Assembly: GCF_003515945.1 (NCBI RefSeq)
Contig: NZ_QWLM01000007.1
Span: forward strand, 95,984-159,983
Length of the DNA: 64,000 nt
Direction of reading: 5' to 3'
Source: Dermacoccus abyssi
Lineage (GTDB): Bacteria; Actinomycetota; Actinomycetes; Actinomycetales; Dermatophilaceae
Below, piece by piece: positions 38,100 to 46,950 of this stretch. Each line of letters begins with the position of its first letter. Position 1 is the stretch's first letter. The position numbers were made by a program, and so were the translations under genes. Under the pieces are notes generated by a model, which saw nothing but the letters and a program-made list of their open reading frames with translations, was not told where the DNA came from and ran no database searches.

Positions 38100-39395
38100 C
38101 TACAGGCGGCCCTCGCGCTTGAGGACGAGGTAGTGGTCGGCGAGGGCCGGCGCGAGGCGCTCGGGTGGTTCGTGCAGCACCGAGATGCCGTGACGTTCCA
38201 ACGCCGCGCGCATCGTCGTCGTGCGGTGCCGGAGTCGTTCGGCGGCCGCGGCTCCGTAGACGTCGCGCACGTTGTCGCGCTTCGCCGCGATGGCGCCCAC
38301 CTCCGGATCGGCCACGGAGGCGATGACGACCCGGGTCTCGCGGGCCAGAGCCGGAAGCAGCGGAACGAGGGATTCCTCGACCGCGGCGGGTTCGAACGGC
38401 GTGACGATGACGAGCAACGAGCCGCGGCGCGCGTCGGCAGTGGCTTCCTGCACGAGGCGTGACCAGTCGGGTTCGACGAGGCGTGACTCGAGCGGAGCCA
38501 TGGCGAGCATCATGCGCCGCACCGCCTCATTGCGACCGCTCGTCGGCGGGACGTGCGCGAGAACAGCACGGTCGCCTGCCGTCCATTCGACGTTGTCGCC
38601 GGCGTGACCGGCCAGAGCGGCCAGGAGGAGGCAGGCCTCCATGCCGGCGTCGAGGCGTGTGGTGTCGGCGAGACGCCCTGCGCTGAGCCGCCCGGTGTCG
38701 AGCAGGATCGAGACGCGGCGATCGCGTTCGGGCCGCCACGTCCGGACGACGGGAGCGCGGCGTCGTGCCGTGGCCCTCCAGTCGATGCTGCGCACGTCGT
38801 CGCCGCGAACGTAGTCGCGCAGCGAGTCGAACTCGCTGCCGCTGCCGGGAGCGCGCACCAGCGAGCGTCCCTCGATCTCGCGAAGCTGCACGAGACGACT
38901 CGGCAGGTGGGCGCGTGAACTGAAGGCGGGCATCACGCGCACCAGGCCCGGTTCGTCGAGGCGCGTCTGGCGACCGGCCAACCGGAGCGGACCGGCCGAG
39001 CGCACCGTGATGGCGTCGTTCGGGCGCATTCCGCGCCGCGTGGGGAGCAGGTGAACGACGTGGTCGACGCTCGCGCCGGGGGCGAGGTTCAACACGCCAC
39101 GGTCGTCCTGGGCGCCGGCTCCGGGCGACCAGACGTCGCGAACGGCGCCCCGGAACGTACGCGACGTCGGGTTGGTCACGACGAGGTGCGAGACGGTTTC
39201 CTCGCCGAGACGAACGCCATCGGGCTGGCGGCGCTCGAACCGCAACGACGACGGCCGCGGCGCCAGGAGGACGTCGAGGCCGGCGAGGAGCGCCACGACG
39301 ACGAACCACACGAGGACGAGTTGCGTCGAGGGCACGACGAACACGACGAGGCAGACCGCGGCCATTGCGGCGACTGCGGGCCATCTCAGATACAC
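38100..39395 (-). CDS. DUF58 domain-containing protein
   Basis: The 431-residue protein has two N-terminal transmembrane helices and a cytoplasmic vWA-like region. The DUF58 signature GSEFDSLRDYVRGDDVRSID with WRATARR follows near residue 190, then a strand VSILLDTG. DUF58 proteins partner with MoxR AAA+ ATPases, probably as chaperone-assembled envelope factors. The GTG start at 39395 has AGGAGGT five bases upstream. MoxR is directly upstream on the same strand, 61 bases away. Confidence 0.9.
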   Translation of the reverse strand: MYLRWPAVAAMAAVCLVVFVVPSTQLVLVWFVVVALLAGLDVLLAPRPSSLRFERRQPDGVRLGEETVSHLVVTNPTSRTFRGAVRDVWSPGAGAQDDRGVLNLAPGASVDHVVHLLPTRRGMRPNDAITVRSAGPLRLAGRQTRLDEPGLVRVMPAFSSRAHLPSRLVQLREIEGRSLVRAPGSGSEFDSLRDYVRGDDVRSIDWRATARRRAPVVRTWRPERDRRVSILLDTGRLSAGRLADTTRLDAGMEACLLLAALAGHAGDNVEWTAGDRAVLAHVPPTSGRNEAVRRMMLAMAPLESRLVEPDWSRLVQEATADARRGSLLVIVTPFEPAAVEESLVPLLPALARETRVVIASVADPEVGAIAAKRDNVRDVYGAAAAERLRHRTTTMRAALERHGISVLHEPPERLAPALADHYLVLKREGRL

Positions 39396-39456
39396 GGCTT
39401 ACCTCCTCACGGGATCGTTGTGGTCAGTGGGACGTCGGGGTGTTGGGGGCAGGGCC

Positions 39457-40515
39457 TCAGCGCGGGACGGCTACCGACCTCACGGCCTGGTCGAGCACCT
39501 GCGCGGCGTTGAGGCCGTCCATCTCGGCCTCGGAGCGCAGCACGATGCGGTGGGCGAGTGTCACCTGCGCGAGGCTGCGCACGTCGTCCGGGGTGACGAA
39601 GTCGCGGCCGCTCAGCCACGCCCACGCCCGCGAGACGGCCATGAGGGCGGTGGAGCCGCGTGGACTCACGCCGAGCTGGACTGCGGCAGAGCCGCGCGTG
39701 GCCCGGGCAAGGTCGACGATGTACGCAGCCACGTCGGCGTCCACGCGCACCGACTCGACGGCGCGCGACGCGGCTTCGAGGTGAGCGGGCGTCGCCACGG
39801 CACGCAGGTCGGCCGACTGCATGCGCCGCGGGTCGAAGCCCTGTGCATGACGGCGGACGATCTCGATCTCGGCGTCGCGCTCCGGTACGGGCAGCGTGAT
39901 GCGCATGAGGAAGCGGTCGAGCTGCGCTTCGGGCAGCGTGTAGGTGCCCTCGAACTCGACGGGGTTCTGGGTTGCCGCGACGAGGAACGGCGTCGGCAGA
40001 GCGTACGTCCGCCCGTCGACCGAGACCTGACGCTCCGCCATCGCCTCGAGCAGCGCGGCCTGCGTCTTGGGAGGCGTGCGGTTGATCTCGTCGGCGAGCA
40101 GGAGGTTGGTGAAGACCGGGCCCCCGCGGAACTCGAAGGCCGACGTTCCCGCGTCGTAGAGCATCGAGCCGGTGATGTCGCCCGGCATGAGGTCGGGCGT
40201 GAACTGCACGCGCTTGGAGTCGACCGACAACGCCTCGGCGAGCGAACGTACGAGAAGTGTTTTCGCGACACCGGGCACGCCCTCGAGCAGCACGTGTCCC
40301 CGCGCCAGGAGCGCCACGAGCAGCGCCGACACCGCGGCGTCCTGCCCGACGACGGCCTTGGCCACCTCACGGCGCACCTCGTCGAGCGCGGCCCGGGCCT
40401 CCTGCGCCGACGGGAGGTCGGGCGATGGGCTCGTCGAGCGCTGACTCTGACCGTCGTGCGAACGCGGCAGCACGTGACGGGCCTCGTCGTGGCTGGGACG
40501 GGGTGCTTCGCTCAT
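39457..40515 (-). CDS. MoxR-family AAA+ ATPase
   Basis: The 352-residue protein is a chaperone-like AAA+ ATPase. Walker A is GVPGVAKTLL (near residue 77), Walker B LLLADEINR, sensor 1 FLVAATQNPVEFEGTY and an arginine-rich sensor 2 region PRGSTALM; these define the MoxR group that works with DUF58/vWA proteins. ATG 40515 overlaps the stop of the DUF4350 gene upstream (ATGA) and has a GGAG site; the open frame extends further upstream inside that gene. Confidence 0.95.
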   Translation of the reverse strand: MSEAPRPSHDEARHVLPRSHDGQSQRSTSPSPDLPSAQEARAALDEVRREVAKAVVGQDAAVSALLVALLARGHVLLEGVPGVAKTLLVRSLAEALSVDSKRVQFTPDLMPGDITGSMLYDAGTSAFEFRGGPVFTNLLLADEINRTPPKTQAALLEAMAERQVSVDGRTYALPTPFLVAATQNPVEFEGTYTLPEAQLDRFLMRITLPVPERDAEIEIVRRHAQGFDPRRMQSADLRAVATPAHLEAASRAVESVRVDADVAAYIVDLARATRGSAAVQLGVSPRGSTALMAVSRAWAWLSGRDFVTPDDVRSLAQVTLAHRIVLRSEAEMDGLNAAQVLDQAVRSVAVPR

Positions 40516-41528
40516 CGCAGGATCTCCTTCTCGAGGCGGTCGAGTTCTCGGGCGAGCTCGACGAGGGCCTTGTCGTTCTCGGGCGTCGGGCCGGTGAGCC
40601 ACTCCGCCAGGTCATGAGGAACGTTTGACGCCGTAACGCCGTCGGCGTCTGCTGCAGCTGCTCCGCGAGCTCGCAGGGCGTCCGCGACGAGGTCGGGGGA
40701 GCGACGTCCCTGCGACAGACCGAGGCCGGCTCCGACGCGGGAGGCGGTGCCGTCGCGCAGGGCGCTCGCGGCCGAATCCCGTGCTGACGAGCGGCGGTAG
40801 AGGGAGGCAAGGGCCCGTGTCGATTCGACGGCCTTGACCGTCACCGGCATGGGCTCGAGCGCGAGTAGGCCGAAGCGTCGCCCGCGCAGGACGACGAGGA
40901 AGAGCACCGACAGCCCGATCGCCCACGTGAGCGGCGTCTTCCAGGCGGGCCAGTCGAGGCCGGTCTGCTCGCCGGTTGCACCGTTCCACGTCGAGATCCA
41001 CACCATGCGCCGGCGCTCACCGAGGCTGGTCAGAGCCTGGCGGGCGTTGTCGCCGTCGTCGACGGACGCGTTCGTCAGCAGCGTGGGGTCGTTGAGGGCG
41101 ACGATCTTCTTGCCGTCCCCGGCCGAGGCGGCGTAGACGGGCACGTTCTCCGACTCGTCGGCCTCCTGGTCGAACAGCGACTCCCGCAGGCTTTCGCTGG
41201 GGTCGACGACGACGAGGGTGCCGGCCGTGCGGGCCGACGCGAGGAAGTCCTGCCGCTCGTCGTGCGGAATGAGGAACTCGTCGGTCAGCAACACCGTTGT
41301 CTCGTCGCCGGTGTTGCCACGACGCAGCTCGTCGAGGTTTCCGGCTCGGTCGACGGCAACCCCGTGCTGCTCCAGGACGCGCGCAACGGCCTGAGCTCCG
41401 TGAGGCGAGGGGTTGTCCGGGTCGAGCGGGGTGTTCGTGTGCGGGCGCGCCGTCATGACGAGCAGGACGAGGAGAAGGACGCTCAGCGTGAGCACACCAA
41501 CGATCATCCCGTTGGGCCGGCGCTTCAT
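40512..41528 (-). CDS. DUF4350-type membrane protein
   Basis: The 338-residue protein has an N-terminal transmembrane helix (residues 8-26), an extracytoplasmic domain with the DUF4350 pattern NTPLDPDNPSPHGAQAVARV followed by LEQHG and later LTDEFLI, a second helix near residue 215 (TWAIGLSVLFLVVL), and a cytoplasmic tail. It overlaps MoxR and the DUF4129 gene by four bases each, so the order DUF4129-DUF4350-MoxR-DUF58 forms one translational unit. Function unknown. Confidence 0.85.
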   Translation of the reverse strand: MKRRPNGMIVGVLTLSVLLLVLLVMTARPHTNTPLDPDNPSPHGAQAVARVLEQHGVAVDRAGNLDELRRGNTGDETTVLLTDEFLIPHDERQDFLASARTAGTLVVVDPSESLRESLFDQEADESENVPVYAASAGDGKKIVALNDPTLLTNASVDDGDNARQALTSLGERRRMVWISTWNGATGEQTGLDWPAWKTPLTWAIGLSVLFLVVLRGRRFGLLALEPMPVTVKAVESTRALASLYRRSSARDSAASALRDGTASRVGAGLGLSQGRRSPDLVADALRARGAAAADADGVTASNVPHDLAEWLTGPTPENDKALVELARELDRLEKEILR

Positions 41529-42175
41529 CGCGCGGCTCCGCTCGGTCTGGGGGCTTCGCGTACGAGAGCCTCGAGAGCGAGGACGTCGTCGACCTGGGCG
41601 GTCGTCGGCGTGTGGTGGCCGTAGCGCACCGACTCGAATGCGTGGCTTGCCTCGGGCACCCCGAACGACGGCTCCTGCACGTCCCGACGGCGCAGCGCGT
41701 CGCGCAGGACGTGCGTGACGTCCCCGACCGTCGTCGCGTCGTCGAGAAGGAGCATGCCGCCGTCCTCGGCCCGCACGACGAGCGCACGGTAGGCAGCGAG
41801 CAGCGCCGCAGCGTCGTCACGCCCGCGCAGTTCGCGGGCCCGGGCGAGGTAGTCGCCTGCCTCGAGGCGGGCCGCGTCGAAGACGGTGGCCGAACGCTTG
41901 TGCCTCGCGTCCTTCTCGACGCGCGCACTGGGGCGATGCCGACGCCACGACACGACGAAGAGCGTGACGAGGACGGCGAGGAGGACGACGGCGATCAGCC
42001 ACGCGGGGATCGAGACACCACCGACACCGACGCCGCCTCCGAAGTGCTCGGACAGCCATTTCATGACGCGTTCGATGAGCGACGGGTTGTCCTGATACTC
42101 CGGCTTCGCCAACTCCTCGGACAGCCAGCGGCGCGCCGTCGGGCTGTCAGGGGTGAGGGGAGGCGAGTCGGTCAT
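41525..42175 (-). CDS. DUF4129 domain-containing protein
   Basis: The 216-residue protein starts with a soluble segment holding the repeated pattern WLSEELAKPEYQ, one transmembrane helix (WLIAVVLLAVLVTLFVVSW, about residues 59-77), and a cytoplasmic helical domain with the DUF4129 core YLARARELRGRDDAAALLAA and, near the end, the hydrophobic Y/H-rich segment SVRYGHHTPT. It is always found with MoxR, DUF58 and DUF4350 genes in actinobacteria, as here. Function unknown. Confidence 0.85.
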   Translation of the reverse strand: MTDSPPLTPDSPTARRWLSEELAKPEYQDNPSLIERVMKWLSEHFGGGVGVGGVSIPAWLIAVVLLAVLVTLFVVSWRRHRPSARVEKDARHKRSATVFDAARLEAGDYLARARELRGRDDAAALLAAYRALVVRAEDGGMLLLDDATTVGDVTHVLRDALRRRDVQEPSFGVPEASHAFESVRYGHHTPTTAQVDDVLALEALVREAPRPSGAAR

Positions 42176-42196
42176 CGTGCACGTCCGCGCGAAAGG

Positions 42197-43543
42197 TCAG
42201 CGGTAGTCGATCGGACCCGTACCGGGAGCGCCGTACGGCGCCTGGCCGAATCCACCCGGGGCGCCGGCTCCCGGCAAGGGGAAGTCGAGCGCCCCGTCGG
42301 TGAGCTTCACCTTGGCGGCCATGGCGTTCGACGGCAGCTGCATCAGCTGGTTCGCCAGGCCTTCGTCACGCATGCGCGCGTCGACGTACAGGGCTCCCGT
42401 GACGTTCGTCGTGAACGGGTAGATGAGGGCATAGGACAGAAGGGTAAAGACGACGGCGAGCACACCAGCCGCGATCGCGGCGCCGACGCTCGCATCGGAC
42501 ACCTCACCTCCGTTGGAGGCACCCGCGAGGCTCACGCCGAGGAAGATGAGCATGATCAGGGACACAATGAACTGCGCCACCCAACTGATCGCCGAGACGA
42601 TGAGCTGCGCGAGGATGGTGATGCCGAGAGTGCGCCAGAAGCGGCCCTTCGTCAGCTGCCACGACCGCCGCAGTGCCGTGGTGGGGCCGGCCTTCTCCAT
42701 GACCACGATGTGCCCGGCGAAGCAGAGGCGAATGCCCACCCACACCACGGCGCAGATGGTTGCGATGCCGACGAGGACGGCCAGGAAGATGGGGCCGCCG
42801 TTGTCCTGCGATGCAGCGAGGACGATCGCCAGGATCAGGGGCACCATGACGGCCACCATGATGAGAACCATGAGCAAGCCCACGCCGAGCATCGACCACA
42901 TGCGCCGCACTCCCACACGCAGCGATGCGCTGATGGTGGCGCGGCGGCCCATGACGGCCTGGGCGAACACGTGGACGAGACCGGCGGCTGACGCCATAGC
43001 GGCGAGCCCGGCGATCGGCGCAGCGAGACCGATGACGACCAGCGCGGCCGTGTCCGGAGTGCCGTCGGCGCTCGAGCTGTTCATTGCTCCCGTGATGATG
43101 AAAGCAGCCGAGAGGATGGCCGCGAGGAGCGCACCGACGATCACTGTGCCGACGGAACCGCCGGGGTTGCCGCGAATGGTCTGGAAGGCGGCGTCGAAGA
43201 TGTCGCCGACGTTCTGAGGACGCAGCGACATGACGCCAGGCTTGGCCGCCTGAGGGACGAAGGCGGGGCCGGGGGGAACGAAGCCGCCCTGGCCGGGCCC
43301 GTACCCGGGCTGACCGTAGGGATTCTGAGGCGCGCCGTAACCACTCTGGCTATAACCGCCTTGGCCGTAGGCGCCCTGCCCGTAAGGCTGCTGCTGGGGC
43401 GCCCCCTGCCAACCAGGGTTCGCCGGGCCGTTCTGCCCGCCCCACGGTGTGTGGTTGTCCTGGCTGCCGTACTGGCCCGCGCCTTCGCCCGGCACCTGCC
43501 CGTCGTACGGGCCGGGTGGCGGCTGCTGACCCCAGTTGCTCAC
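42197..43543 (-). CDS. Membrane protein with glycerophosphodiester phosphodiesterase-type membrane domain
   Basis: The 448-residue protein has a 95-residue N-terminal region rich in Gly, Pro, Gln and Tyr (repeats of the type YGQGGY) that is probably disordered, then MSLRPQNVGDIFDAAFQTIR, the start of the membrane domain that precedes some glycerophosphodiester phosphodiesterases (PF10110-like), and six hydrophobic segments. No phosphodiesterase domain follows, so it is the membrane part only. The GTG start overlaps the kinase-like gene (GTGA). It is upstream of DUF4129 by 21 bases. Confidence 0.75.
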   Translation of the reverse strand: MSNWGQQPPPGPYDGQVPGEGAGQYGSQDNHTPWGGQNGPANPGWQGAPQQQPYGQGAYGQGGYSQSGYGAPQNPYGQPGYGPGQGGFVPPGPAFVPQAAKPGVMSLRPQNVGDIFDAAFQTIRGNPGGSVGTVIVGALLAAILSAAFIITGAMNSSSADGTPDTAALVVIGLAAPIAGLAAMASAAGLVHVFAQAVMGRRATISASLRVGVRRMWSMLGVGLLMVLIMVAVMVPLILAIVLAASQDNGGPIFLAVLVGIATICAVVWVGIRLCFAGHIVVMEKAGPTTALRRSWQLTKGRFWRTLGITILAQLIVSAISWVAQFIVSLIMLIFLGVSLAGASNGGEVSDASVGAAIAAGVLAVVFTLLSYALIYPFTTNVTGALYVDARMRDEGLANQLMQLPSNAMAAKVKLTDGALDFPLPGAGAPGGFGQAPYGAPGTGPIDYR

Positions 43544-44238
43544 GGTGATGTTCCTCCCAGTTGATCGTGCGCGATCACCCTATCCGCCTGGACGGACACC
43601 GGCGGGCAACGGAGTTCAGCCGTTTGGAGCGCGGACGCCCGTCGCAACGCCTGACGGAACGAGACGGGTTCGGCACCCAGGTTCATGTGAGCGGCGACGA
43701 TGGAGGGCTCGTCACGGCACAGCCGCCATCCACGGCGCACGAGGACGCCCGGCGGCTTGCGTCGTTCGGAAAGGTCACGAGCGAAACGTCGAGCCGCCGT
43801 CACGTAGCGGTTACGACGCAGGCACCAGGCCTGTTCGAGGAGCCCGCGCTCACGCAGGCCGGCGATGACGTGCGGGGCGAAGATGCCCTCGGCGACGACG
43901 AAACGCGCACCGTCGAGGTGCACGGGGTGGGTGCCCTCGGCGCGGCTGTGCGAGATCGAGTACGTCGGTGCGTTCACGGTGCCCTCCCGGCACAACGTGT
44001 CGAGCGCTACGGCAGCAGCCTCTTCGTTCCACGTGCCCGGGTGGTCCCAGTCGATCTCGCCGTTCGCGAAGCGGGGTAGGTCGGGAGCGTCGTGGTCCTT
44101 GTAGAAGTCGTCGAGGTTGACGAAGGCCCACCCGTGCGTGGCCGCCAGGTGCCGGGCCAAGCGCGACTTGCCGCTGCCCGAAGGCCCCGACACGACGACG
44201 ACGCGAGCGAGGGAAGAGGACGATCGAGCCTGCGTCAC
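43540..44238 (-). CDS. Uridine kinase-like P-loop protein
   Basis: The 232-residue protein has a canonical Walker A, VVSGPSGSGKSRLARHLA (near residue 16), and LDDFYKDHD, the DDFYK acceptor motif of uridine/cytidine kinases. WDHPGTWNEE, YSISHSRAEG and FVVAEGIFAP follow in the order of that family. It probably phosphorylates a nucleoside with ATP. It overlaps the phosphosugar mutase gene (ATGA) and is in one unit with the purine nucleoside phosphorylase, consistent with a salvage role; substrate not proven. Confidence 0.85.
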   Translation of the reverse strand: MTQARSSSSLARVVVVSGPSGSGKSRLARHLAATHGWAFVNLDDFYKDHDAPDLPRFANGEIDWDHPGTWNEEAAAVALDTLCREGTVNAPTYSISHSRAEGTHPVHLDGARFVVAEGIFAPHVIAGLRERGLLEQAWCLRRNRYVTAARRFARDLSERRKPPGVLVRRGWRLCRDEPSIVAAHMNLGAEPVSFRQALRRASALQTAELRCPPVSVQADRVIAHDQLGGTSP

Positions 44239-45941
44239 AGCGCCGTGAGAGCTTCCATCGCCGCGCGCGTGGCCGCCAGGCGTTCGGCAGCCTGAGTGCG
44301 GGCGCCGGCGAGGTCGTCGCCGTCGACGTGAACGATGGCTTCCAGGTAGACCTTGACCTTGGGTTCGGTGCCGCTGGGGCGCACGATGACGCGGGTGCCG
44401 TCGGCCAGGAGGTAGCGCAGACCGTCCGTGGGCGGCAGGCCTCCGTCGCCCTTCGCGAGGTCGTGGAAGGCCGCGACGACGACGTTGCCGATCTGCGTTG
44501 CGGGCTGCTCGCGCAGGCGCCCCATGAGCGCGGGCATGAGGGCGAGGTCGCTCACGCGGATGCTGAACGAGTCGCTCGCGTGCACGCCGTGCTTGCGAGC
44601 CAGGTCGTCGAGCAGGTCGACGGGTGTGCGGCCGTCAGCCTTGAGCCCGGCGGCGAGCTCCGCGACCGCGAGGGCCGCGCTGATGCCGTCCTTGTCGCGG
44701 GCTACCGCCGGAGCGGTGCAGTAGCCGAGCGCCTCCTCGTAGCCGTAGGCGATGTCGCGAACGCGTGCGATCCACTTGAAGCCCGTGAGGGTCTCCTCGT
44801 GCGGAACGCCGGCGGCCCGGGCCATCGTGCCGAGCAGCCGCGAGCTGACGATGCTGTTCGCGACGACGCCCGGGCCGCCATCAGCACCAGTGGCGGCTCC
44901 GGTCGTGATGAGGCCGAGAGCACGGTGGCCGAGCAGCGCGCCGACCTCGTCGCCGCGCAGCATGCGCCAACCCTGCGGGTCGGCGTCGGTGGCCGCCTTG
45001 GGGTCGGGCACGGCGACGGCGCACCGGTCGGCGTCCGGGTCGCTGGCGATGACGAGGTCCGGGGAGGTCTCGCGAGCGAGCTCGAGCGCCGCGTCGATGG
45101 CGCCCGGCTCCTCCGGGTTGGGGAAGGCGACGGTCGGGAACTCCGGGTCGGGCTGCTCCTGCGAGGCGACCGGGCGCGGGCGGGCGTAGCCGGCCGCCTC
45201 GAAGGCCTCGAGAAGCGTGGCCGAACCGACGCCGTGCAGGGCGGTGTGCACGATCGAGAGCTCGGCGGCGGGTGCGCCGACCGCCGCCGCGCACGCCGCG
45301 ACGTAGTCGGCGGCCAGTTCGTCGGTGAGCGTCTCCCAGCCGTCCTCGGCGCGAGCGACCGACGCGGCCGTGGGGAAGGTGTCGATCGCCGCGGCGATCT
45401 CGACGTCGGAGGGCGGCACGATCTGGCTGCCGTCGCCGAGGTAGACCTTGTACCCGTTGTCCTGCGGCGGGTTGTGGCTGGCCGTCACCATGACGCCGGC
45501 GTCGGCGCCGAGGTGTCGGATCGCGAAGGCCAGAACGGGCGTCGGCAACGGACGGGGCAGAATGAGCGCTCGCCCACCCGCGGCCGTGACGACAGCGGCC
45601 GTGTCCGCGGCGAAGACGTCGCTGTTGTGGCGGGCGTCGAAGCCGATGACGACGGTGACGTCACGGCGTGCCAGCGAATCCTGCAGGTACCGCGTGAGCC
45701 CGGCCGCGGCGCGCAGCACGACGACGCGGTTCATGCGGTTCGGCCCCGCACCGAGGGCGCCACGCAGGCCCGCGGTGCCGAACTCGAGGAACGCGGCGAA
45801 GCGGTCGGCCAGGTCGGCGGCCGCCACGTCGTCGCCACCTTCGGCGCGCGCGACGACGGCCTCGAGCTCCGCGCGGGTGGCGGCGTCGGGGTCGTCGGCG
45901 ATCCAGGATCGGGCCGAGGCGAGCAGGTTCTCGAGACTCAT
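44235..45941 (-). CDS. Phosphosugar mutase (phosphoglucomutase/phosphomannomutase family; possible phosphopentomutase)
   Basis: The 568-residue alpha-D-phosphohexomutase-fold protein has the phosphoserine loop VMVTASHNPPQDNGYKVYLG (near residue 151), the metal loop DPDADRCAVAV, the sugar-binding loop GFKWIARV and the phosphate-binding loop VRPSGTEPKVKVYLE. Length fits the PgcA/PmmB type, some of which also convert ribose- and deoxyribose-1-phosphate to 5-phosphates. Its place between the purine nucleoside phosphorylase and a nucleoside kinase makes that activity plausible. A GAAAGG site lies before ATG 45941. Confidence 0.9.
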   Translation of the reverse strand: MSLENLLASARSWIADDPDAATRAELEAVVARAEGGDDVAAADLADRFAAFLEFGTAGLRGALGAGPNRMNRVVVLRAAAGLTRYLQDSLARRDVTVVIGFDARHNSDVFAADTAAVVTAAGGRALILPRPLPTPVLAFAIRHLGADAGVMVTASHNPPQDNGYKVYLGDGSQIVPPSDVEIAAAIDTFPTAASVARAEDGWETLTDELAADYVAACAAAVGAPAAELSIVHTALHGVGSATLLEAFEAAGYARPRPVASQEQPDPEFPTVAFPNPEEPGAIDAALELARETSPDLVIASDPDADRCAVAVPDPKAATDADPQGWRMLRGDEVGALLGHRALGLITTGAATGADGGPGVVANSIVSSRLLGTMARAAGVPHEETLTGFKWIARVRDIAYGYEEALGYCTAPAVARDKDGISAALAVAELAAGLKADGRTPVDLLDDLARKHGVHASDSFSIRVSDLALMPALMGRLREQPATQIGNVVVAAFHDLAKGDGGLPPTDGLRYLLADGTRVIVRPSGTEPKVKVYLEAIVHVDGDDLAGARTQAAERLAATRAAMEALTAL

Positions 45942-45972
45942 CGCGTGGTGCCTTTCGGGCGGGTCGAGGGGA

Positions 45973-46821
45973 TCAGAGTGCGCGGACGATGCCGGAGAGC
46001 AGCTGACCGCAACGCGCCGCGGCGGCCTGACCGGCCTCGATGACTTCCTCGTGGCTCAGGGGGTTCTCGCTGATGCCGGCGGCGGCGTTCGTCACGAGGG
46101 AGATGCCGAGCACCTCGAGGCCCGCGTGACGCGCGGCGATGGCTTCGAGCGTCGTCGACATGCCGACGAGGTCGGCGCCGAGCGTCTTGGCCATGCGCAC
46201 CTCGGCGGGCGTCTCGTAGTGCGGCCCGGGGAACTGGGCGTACACGCCCTCGTCGAGGTCGGCGTCGACGCCGCGGGCGACGTCACGCAGTCGCGAGGAG
46301 TAGAGGTCGGTGAGGTCGACGAAGGTGGCGCCCTCGAGCGGCGACGTGGCCGTGAGGTTGATGTGGTCGCTGATGAGCACCGGCGTGCCCGGCGCCCACT
46401 CGGGGCGCAGACCGCCGCAACCGTTCGTCAGGACGACCGTGTCGCAGCCGGCCGCCGCAGCCGTGCGCATGCCGTGGACGACGGCGCGCACGCCCTTGCC
46501 CTCGTAGTAGTGGGTGCGCGTACCGAAGACGAGTGCACGCTTGCCACTGCCCTCGATCTCGATGGAGCGCATCTGACCGGAGTGGCCGGCCACGGCGGCG
46601 GCTCCGAAACCGGGAACGTCCGTGTTGTCGACCGTGGCCTCGACCTCACCGATGAGATCGGCCGTCTGGCCCCATCCGGAGCCCAGCACGAGGGCGACGT
46701 CGTGCTTCTCGACGCCCGTGCGTTCGCGGATGACGCGGGCAGCGTCACGCGCGACCTCGAAGGGGTCGACTGAAGGGTCGGCAAGGGGGGAGAGGCTCGT
46801 CTGCTCGTTCTGCGCGTTCAC
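45973..46821 (-). CDS. Purine-nucleoside phosphorylase
   Basis: This enzyme splits inosine or guanosine (and deoxy forms) with phosphate to base and (deoxy)ribose-1-phosphate. The 282-residue protein has the high-molecular-weight trimeric family motifs: LGSGWGQ near residue 52, GHSGQMRS, FGTRTHYYEG, TNGCGGLRPEW, SDHINLT, FPGPHYETPAEVRM and GMSTTLEAIAA. I choose the GTG at 46821, seven bases after a TACCCT box. It heads a - strand unit with the phosphosugar mutase and kinase. Confidence 0.9.
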   Translation of the reverse strand: MNAQNEQTSLSPLADPSVDPFEVARDAARVIRERTGVEKHDVALVLGSGWGQTADLIGEVEATVDNTDVPGFGAAAVAGHSGQMRSIEIEGSGKRALVFGTRTHYYEGKGVRAVVHGMRTAAAAGCDTVVLTNGCGGLRPEWAPGTPVLISDHINLTATSPLEGATFVDLTDLYSSRLRDVARGVDADLDEGVYAQFPGPHYETPAEVRMAKTLGADLVGMSTTLEAIAARHAGLEVLGISLVTNAAAGISENPLSHEEVIEAGQAAAARCGQLLSGIVRAL

Positions 46822-46828
46822 GTCGTTC

Positions 46829-46834
46829 AGGGTA
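46829..46834 (-). promoter_or_regulatory. Candidate -10 box for leaderless purine nucleoside phosphorylase
   Basis: Minus-strand TACCCT ends seven bases before the GTG start; no ribosome site. Confidence 0.45.
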
Positions 46835-46921
46835 GTGCTCCCCACCGACGGCCGGGAACCGAACGCGGTGGCCGGAGTCTGCGAGAATGGCTCGTGAGAG
46901 TCCTCATCGGGGATTCCATTT

Positions 46922-46939
46922 ATCTTGACGTCAAGTGAT
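46922..46939. promoter_or_regulatory. Palindromic operator candidate upstream of the LpdA-like gene
   Basis: ATCTTGACGTCAAGTGAT contains the perfect 12-base palindrome CTTGACGTCAAG (46924-46935), AT-rich against the GC-rich background, and ends 12 bases before the GTG start at 46951. It also contains TTGAC, so it may overlap the promoter. The binding protein is not known. Confidence 0.55.
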
Positions 46940-46950
46940 TTGATAGGTCT

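Noticed and set aside
42513..43217. Met/Thr-rich + strand frame opposite the GPDPase-membrane-domain protein
   Set aside because: It is antisense to a protein with clear transmembrane pattern and a coupled start.
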